The notes beneath the pieces were generated by a model. That model was not told the origin of the DNA. It searched no databases and saw only the letters and a list, made by a program, of their open reading frames with translations. A stretch of DNA of 64,000 bases from Multifurca ochricompacta. Its lineage: Eukaryota > Basidiomycota > Agaricomycetes > Russulales > Russulaceae. The DNA lies in NCBI GenBank assembly GCA_022496185.1, contig WTXG01000065.1, positions 62,001 to 126,000 of the forward strand, in the 5' to 3' direction. How positions within the stretch are numbered: position 1 is the first letter of the stretch; each line of letters opens with the position of its first letter. The translations under genes and the position numbers were made by a program. Below are positions 57,874-64,000 of this stretch, in pieces.

Positions 57874-60800
57874 CTAAATAATGAACACGTCTGCCAATTT
57901 ATCCCATTCCTCGAAGTCCTGATCAGCAACCAGCATATCTTTGTACTCTCTCATCTCATTATCAATCTCTTCTACCTGTGCTGAGTTCCAGGCTGCAAGA
58001 TCCCCGATGTTGTTCCTCCAAGCAATTTCATCATCTGCAGTTCTTCAAACCGTGCTGCCCAAGTTGAGCACGTCGTTTTGTTGCAACTTCACCCCCAGCT
58101 GAAAAAAGACGTTCGCAAGGTACTGATGAAGCTTGACAGGGGAGGTAGTTGAGTGCAATACGGCGGAGGGTGGGATATAGTACCCCGTTGTTCTGTAACA
58201 AATCATAATCAGTGTAATTGATTACAATCAGTGTGCAATGCCAGGTACCTGCCACCATTTCACTATATCTGTATCCTTCGTAACATCAGCTGGTAGGTCC
58301 TTCAATATGGTGCATCTCTGATTGCCATCCTTCATCTTTAGCTTGGTTAGAGAGCAGGGCCAAGCGATGGCGATCAAACTCGGATAAAATGGATTCATCA
58401 TTGCGTTGCATCATATTGCTAGTGGATTTGGTTGGTGTAGTTAGTGTCATTGAGCTGGCCTTCCAGTGTCGTTCCACTAGCACCATCATTAGCCAGAGTG
58501 GGAATATCAGTAGAAGTGCGGGGCGTACCATGTTCTCAAGTATATTCTGTGCCTCCTCCTGCCAGTTCTTCGCCTCTTGGTTCCCCATTCGATGCTCTGC
58601 TTCCTGTTCCTCTGCACCCCCCCATGCCAAATTAATGTATGCCAGCTTGAAGTATGGATGTAGGACTGTGTATCAATGTCAGAAAGATCAATACTAGTTA
58701 TTGAAATGAACATACCAGAGCTAATATGTATGCAGGCTTCTCATCAAACCGTGAGTAATATTTGTTAAGCTTTGCAAGTCCATCAACGATTGCAGTTCGG
58801 TACACAGCAAAACGTGGATTGTTGCATTTGGCTTCCCAAGCCGTTTGAAGCTCTTCAATTGCAGGTAGGGCTCGCCACAATGTTGGCTGCTTTTCAGCAG
58901 AGAAGGTTTGTTGAATTCGGTTGGAGTCCTGGATTGTGAGAGTGAGTCAGTTTCATTGCAATGATTACTTACAGTTCACATACCACCAGAATCTCACACG
59001 CTTCCTTCACCCGTTCCCAGTCAGTCTCGGAGAGTGTGAATGCCGACCATGTTATATGCTTAGAGACCCGGCCATTGGATCGGATTGTTGTGATAGGGCA
59101 TATCGATGGTCAGCACTTGCAACGAATAGATTGATAGGCTATTACTTGTTTAGATGAAGAATAGATAGGAAATGAACTCTCAGCATACCTGGCGGAGTTT
59201 GTAGGCTACACTGAGCATGCGATGGGCAGTACCCACCGAACGTTGCTGTGAAGTGGTATTTTGAGTGGGTGTTGAAGGCCATATTCAATTTGTAGCTTCT
59301 GGAATGCTTCAACACGCTGTCCAGATGACTGAATCTTAGCAAGTTAGGAATTGTGTGAGGGATAATACAACAAACCTTGATTGCAAGTGTCCGGATAGCT
59401 GCGATTACATCCAAGGAACCATTCAGCATGCGATTGTCGGGGAGGGTTGGGTCATACTCCCAGATGGCTGTTGCTGTTTCCACAGCAGCAATCTTCGTGA
59501 CATGGGTCATCATGTTGATTCTGCTAGGTTGACAACATGACCTAAACAACTGTACTGATGATTAGAGGATAATATTCAACAAGTCAACAATAACATTACG
59601 GAAGTTGATTTGCCTCTGCAGACCACAAGGGAAGCTTCTGTCGTTCGTGGGTAGCTTCAATAGTTTTACATTTTGCAGTGTTGCTTGAGGCATTGTCGAG
59701 GGTGAGGGTGAGGAGCTGTCAAAAGCGTCAGACATCAATCACGATTCGGTACTGGTTGACTTACTTTGGATTGTTCCCCACTCATAATCCCAATCCGATT
59801 GAGGACACCTATGAAGTAACGCCCCAAGTTCTCCCCACTGTGGTCGCCTGATACTGATCGAAACCCGATAACTTCTGAACGTAACTCCCATGTCTCCTTA
59901 GGCTCCATTCTAACCTCAATCCAGTGTGCAGTGACACCAAGAAATGCTGCTTTTGTGGTATCAGCTGTCCACATATCTGCTGTTGTGGAGATTAGACCAG
60001 GAGCCATCTGTCATAGTGTTGGTAAGTCTCAATATTCACTAGCATAAAGTTTACGAACCTCAACATCTTTTTTAAGCTGCACCACCCACTTAACGAACTT
60101 GTTGTGCAGATGGTGACTACATCATTTGTTGTTGGCAGGTCTTGTAAGGCTGACTTTGGTCGCATTGCAACCAAACAGTTTCGGAAGGTGGTTTTGTTTG
60201 CAACAGCAAGGGACTAATGGAGGTGATGGGGATATGAGTGTTACTTTCCTCTAATGGTGAGTCTTACCTGGTCATCGACTGCAACGAATTGAGTGACTGC
60301 ATGAAGCACATCTTCTCGGGTAAACACAGGTGCATTCATCGGCTTTCTAACTGACATGTCCAATGTTCCCTGTGTCCCCACCTTCTTTCCCCTTCTTCTT
60401 CTTCAATCTTTTTCCAGAGTGGACGCGGCATTGCCCAATGGTGCTCAGGTATGTTTTCTTTCTTGCATCGTTCCTGGTATATTGAATAATGTTGACGGAT
60501 GTGCTGCCGACAGGAGGAGTTACCCCGGTGAGGAATGCTTTCCGCTTCGTGTTCTTCCTCACAAATTCTTCATCATTTCTATCAAAGCTCTGGTAAGTGA
60601 TCTTTATTCTCATGAATTATTACTTACTTGCATATATTACACCAACGTCCAGTTCGTGTATCCACCCTACTATCATCCATAACAAACTTGACTGTGATTT
60701 TATCTGTGAAGATAAGTCGAATGTCCCTTGCCTTGTCCTTTTGTGTATGGACCTCAGACAGGATGGGTAGGTGATAATCTTGGAGCCCATCTCCCTTGAC

Positions 60801-61147
60801 ATCTGTTAACATTTTGTATAGAAGATAAATTGCAAGCTTCGTACCTCAGAGTCATCCAGTAAATCATGCCCACTCAACACCTCAGGTTCGTCAGATTCAT
60901 TCTGAACCTCCTCATCCTCACTAGCTTCCTTTGATGGTTTTGCACAGTGTTTCTTCCAAGGCCTATGATCAGGCTCTTCATCTGAGGATTCTTCTGAACG
61001 TTCATCCACTGCTGCTTGCTTCGAAGACCTGTTGTTCTTTGCTGGTGCTTTTGTTAGTCCTACCTTTTTTGGAGCTGGTTTCTTTGCTGGTGCCTTTGTG
61101 TGTGCTGTGATTTTACCCTTTGTGGTTGGAGCATTGGTTTTTGCCAT
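57874..61147 (-). pseudogene. hAT transposase of hAT-4, intron-rich, probably decayed
   Basis: ATG 61147 (MAKTNAPTTKGK), basic Lys/Ala/Pro-rich start and acidic linker, then a BED-type finger split by an intron (GRWCNICK; SSCRQHIRQHY), the first catalytic block STTADMWTADTTKAAF (about 59960), TLDNASSNTAKCKTIE (about 59690), a domain with WEYDPTLPDNRML, TAIVDGLAKLNKYYSRFDEK (58770), and hATC YPTLRRIALNYLP with VPCERLFSAGGEVATKRR (58110). It ends LADVFII-stop at 57874-57876. Introns are short with GT-AG borders. Several exon joints do not hold a single frame, so activity is doubtful, but all family blocks are present in order. Confidence 0.8.
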
Positions 61148-61304
61148 GTTGTATTGACACGTTAATGAACACAAGTAATATTGCACTGTATACTCGACAT
61201 TGTTTGGCGGTGTATTGTGTTTGCCACTTGCAATTTGATCCTCCGAGTTGGTACTTCTGTTGACATGACCTTAATATAAGAAATTGTGCCATTATATTTC
61301 ATGA

Positions 61305-61380
61305 GGGTGTGTAACTCAGTGGTTAGAGCAATGGACCCAGCTATGTCTGGTAGGTCTTGGGTTCAATCCATGATGCAGCC
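61305..61380 (+). ncRNA. tRNA-like module in the right inverted end of hAT-4
   Basis: Box A-like TAACTCAGTGG (61312-61322) and box B GGTTCAATCC (61360-61369), ending TGCAGCC. That 3' end is complementary to the 5' GGCTGCG of the left module, suggesting both derive from one intact tRNA-like gene. It points outward. Confidence 0.5.
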
Positions 61381-61628
61381 ATTATTTTCGGGTTTCAGGA
61401 GCTGACATAATACCTAAGAATCAATGGTCTTCGTATTACGTAAAAGACCGGTTGCAACCGGTGTAAACCGGTTTTCATCGGTCTTTCAAATTCTGTAATA
61501 GTGTGCAACCGGCAACCGATAAGTCTGGGAATCTGTGCAACCGCAACCGACGGTCCGGTTGCATTCGGTCGGGTTCGGTCCGGTTTCGGTCGTTTTTTCG
61601 GTTTGGGCAACCGGACCTTTAAACACTA

Positions 61629-61924
61629 GATATCATAGAGTCATGTGGGCCTGGATATCCAAAAGCGGAGGCATAGAGTTGCGCTTCTGATAGGGAATTA
61701 AGTAAGTGTCCGGTTGTAAGGATAAGAGATAAGAGATAAGAGATAAGGGACCAATCATAAGTAAAGCAGTGCAAACAAAGACAAAGGCGATCACAGGGAG
61801 GGGAGCAGAGCATGTGACGGGTCCCAGGAGGGGGATGTAATCAAGAAATGTAATGTAGGGGGGTGGGCAGGGTCATCACTGGGGATTGTGAAGAAAAGTG
61901 GGTCGCTAGGCAGGGGTCATAACA
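61629..61924 (-). repeat. Truncated, diverged LTR related to the chromovirus LTR
   Basis: Begins (minus strand) TGTTATGACCCC at 61924, and follows the 43771 LTR family in order (GGGTCCCAGG, ATAAGG...CAATCATAAG, TTCTGATAGGG, TTAAGTAAGTGTCC) with much divergence. Cut off at 61628 by hAT-4. It had inserted in the protease region of the second Copia-A. Confidence 0.75.
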
Positions 61925-62930
61925 TGTTGCTCCACTATCAAGCATCCAATAATCAGAGTTGATGTCCAGATTATAGGTGTGAACATAAAGGTGAATGCGA
62001 GGTGCTTCATGCACCTCCTCTATTTTGCCACTACCATTAACTACAGTGGCTATAGTGTTTACATGTTGGGCTTCAGCCCTCTTCTTGTTCCCTGCCTTGC
62101 CTTTTTTGGCATTCTCCAGGTCCTTCTTCTTCTTTGTGCAAGTGTTGGACTTGTGTCCAGGCTTTTGGCAATAGAAGCAGACCACCCCTTGTGAACCAGG
62201 GGCAGCAGCAGGAAGTGGTGATAAATTTTTATTTTGTTTGATTTGACAGGTGCAGCCTTAGACAGGACTGCACTACCACTTCCTGAGGGACCCGCCAGGT
62301 GACTCTCCTCATTTAGGAACCTCTGCACAAGGTCCTGAGGAGAAAGACACTCTGGGTCACCAGAGGCCAGTATAGAGCCAGCAATGGCACTGTAGGAGTC
62401 AGGGAGAGCTTTTAACAATATAAAGCTCATCTGGAGGTCATTGACCTCCATCCCGTTCTCCCTAAGGGTACTCCTGGCATCCAGGACTCTTTGTAATTGA
62501 GTCCTGAATGTCTGTTCTTCATCTAAATGGAAGGACACCAGGGCAAGCCACAAATTGTATGTGGCCATGCTACCTACAGAGCCATAAAGCCACTCCAACT
62601 TATTATACTTCTCGAAAAGAGAAGGATAATTGGCATCAGAAGTTACTTGTGAGTAAACTTCTTGGGTAACATTGAGGTACAACAACCTGATAAGCATTTC
62701 CTCTTCTCCCATCCATTCCCTAAGGATGGGATCTATGACTTCTTTTTGCATTTTTTCCTTCTCCTCCTTGTCCTCTGGAAGGAGGGCATGTCAGGATAGG
62801 CAGTAAGTATGTGCCTCCTGAGCCCATTCATCCTCAAAAGGGTGTTGAAATTGGCAGACCAAACCTGCCAATTGGACCCATTGACATGCTCCATCTTGGA
62901 GGAGGGAGGGAAGACGATTGAGGATGGCAT
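61925..62930 (-). pseudogene. Gag-protease fragment of the second Copia-A
   Basis: MPSSIVFPPSSKMEHVNGSN from 62930. Frameshift near 62770 (where copy A reads PDMPLLPEDKEE), then VIDPILREWMGEEEML to about 62230, another frameshift, CFYCQKPGHKSNTC and WMLDSGAT. Close to Copia-A in sequence but separately damaged. Confidence 0.9.
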
Positions 62931-63866
62931 ATTTGAGATGTTAAGAATGTTCCTGGTTCCAAGGAGCAGTTAGAACCAGTGCCCAGGTCTCGCTTAAGAG
63001 TGCCACCCCATACTGTGGTGCTATGCTTCAGAACCTAGAAAGGTCCTGCCTTTGTTGTGCGACTTTCTAGGTATAGTAAAGCTGTCTAGCACAATCCTGT
63101 AACTAGACATAAGCTCTGGTAGACTAGCCAGAGTGTCTAGTGTAAACAAGACTGGGAGTCATGTCATGGAGGAGCCAACCACAAGTTCCACTAGAGACAA
63201 AGGGTATAGAGCCCTTCCTCTAGTGCTGGTGGTGGAGTCCATGATTAAGCCCTAGATGATTGGGGCCATGACTGAGTAGATGCCTAGTCTGTCTCTGGTA
63301 GGGCATGGTTACCCTACAAAGGCAATGAATACTTATGCCCAGAGATGAAGACTATATCTACTATGTATAGACTATAGTAGTGCAGCCTACTTGTATTGAG
63401 CCCAAGCGTCATGGGAGTGACTACCCATGCCTTGTTCTAGACCCTAAACTCCACATGTGGGTCACTAAACCTGGCTTACAGATAGAGCCAAGCATTGACT
63501 GGACTTAAAGCCACAAGCTTCTGGCTATAGGCCTACTAAGACTATCTATGGGACAAAGACCCAGCTACAACTAAGAAATTACTAATACCTAGTGCACACT
63601 CAAGGAGCTCAAGGTGTTTCACCCACTTAGGGTCCCTCATCACCTTTTGCAAGAACCCCAAAGGGCTAGCCAGACAGTTCAGGATGAGCAGTAAACTGCA
63701 TCATCCTGTGGGGTGTTAAGGTGCACAGACAGTAAATAGAGAAGCTCACAGAAAAAAGTGGTGGGAAAGACTTGGAGCTTTGTGAGAGCTTGGTGTGCAA
63801 GAGCAAGTTGGGCTGTAAATGAACAAAGGGAATTACAGATCAGTATGAGTGGCAGGGCCCATAACC

Positions 63867-64000
63867 TGTCAAACAATCATGCTGCTGGTTATACTGACTG
63901 TGGTTAGTAGTGGTTTAGGCTAGAAAGACAAGTATACTTCAGAGGTTGAAGAAACTCTGAAGTAGAAGGGACAAAACAGACACCCTTATATACCCATAGG
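63867..64000 (-). repeat. Partial 5' LTR of the second Copia-A
   Basis: Minus-strand LTR end (TTTGACA at 63867-63873) up to the TATA region at the window edge. Shows small differences from 18257-18768, unlike the identical pair of Copia-A itself. Confidence 0.88.

Larger units (their letters stand above)
53802..61628 (-). mobile_element. hAT-4: large hAT transposon with long inverted ends, tRNA-like modules and captured DNA
   Basis: Both ends begin TAGTGTTTAAAGGTCCGGTT. Inverted similarity extends, with gaps, over about 365-380 bp (53802-54185 against 61263-61628), including subterminal ACCGGT/CCGGTTGC repeats and a tRNA-like module on each side. Minus-strand transposase 57874-61147. Between the left end and the transposase lie an ATP12 pseudogene, a LINE fragment and a second hAT-like terminus at 57678. 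The 8-bp flanks do not match (GTTGTAGA, GATATCAT), so this copy has been rearranged since insertion, or joins ends of two copies. Confidence 0.82.
61925..64000 (-). mobile_element. Second Copia-A copy, 5' half, reaching the window end
   Basis: Partial 5' LTR 63867-64000, primer-binding site 63855-63866, long leader, and gag to protease down to 61925, where a diverged LTR interrupts the LDSGAT protease motif. The rest of pol is missing on this side. Confidence 0.9.

Noticed and set aside
61305..61380. Functional tRNA gene
   Set aside because: Box A and B are present but no regular anticodon arm can be drawn, and the partner module has a box B mismatch; called tRNA-like only.
53802..61628. hAT-4 as two separate elements lying side by side
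   Set aside because: The two ends are inverted copies of each other over hundreds of bases including the tRNA-like modules, favouring one element, though a chimera of two copies of the same family remains possible.

Overview
The window looks like repeat-rich chromosomal DNA of a mushroom-forming fungus (Agaricomycetes, Basidiomycota). The evidence is FunK1-type protein kinase genes with several 52-70 nt introns, a secreted proteinase K-like subtilisin, chromodomain Ty3/gypsy and Ty1/copia retrotransposons, and several hAT families. The species cannot be told from the sequence alone.

Region 1 (1-17749, resuming at 41189-42062) is a tandem duplication with a period of about 10.76 kb. Each unit carries a subtilisin-like protease, a FunK1 kinase and a decayed methyltransferase-like fragment. 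Copy 2 (protease 9687-11165, kinase 13090-15550) looks intact. In copy 1 only the protease 3' end is in the window, and the kinase has lost its start codon through a 71-bp microhomology deletion.

Region 2 (17750-41188) is one Ty1/copia element (Copia-B, minus strand, 442-bp LTRs, TSD GGAGG). It landed in the methyltransferase relic of copy 2 and grew from a few kb to 23.4 kb by nested insertion. The insertions are a second copia (Copia-A, itself holding two solo LTRs), a near-complete hAT with transposase, two copies of a non-autonomous hAT (one holding a solo LTR), and two further solo LTRs. Almost every junction keeps a target-site duplication, so the order of events can be read off.

Region 3 (42063-64000) holds a third copia (Copia-C) split by another non-autonomous hAT, which is itself split by a full-length chromodomain Ty3/gypsy element (43771-51179). 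Next is a 7.8-kb hAT (53802-61628) with a transposase, long terminal inverted repeats that contain tRNA-like modules, a captured copy of the mitochondrial F1-ATPase assembly gene ATP12 and a piece of a LINE. The window ends in a truncated LTR and a second, minus-strand Copia-A.

The main observations are these. The gypsy element carries an 11-nt primer-binding site complementary to its own predicted transcript 5' end (Tf1/sushi-type self-priming). It also encodes an extra downstream protein with four zinc-knuckle-like motifs. All 17 differences I counted between its LTRs are CpG transitions, and most premature stops in the repeats are explicable the same way, which points to methylation-driven or RIP-like decay. 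That decay extends into the flanking single-copy relic. The hAT elements capture genes and carry what look like bypassed internal ends.
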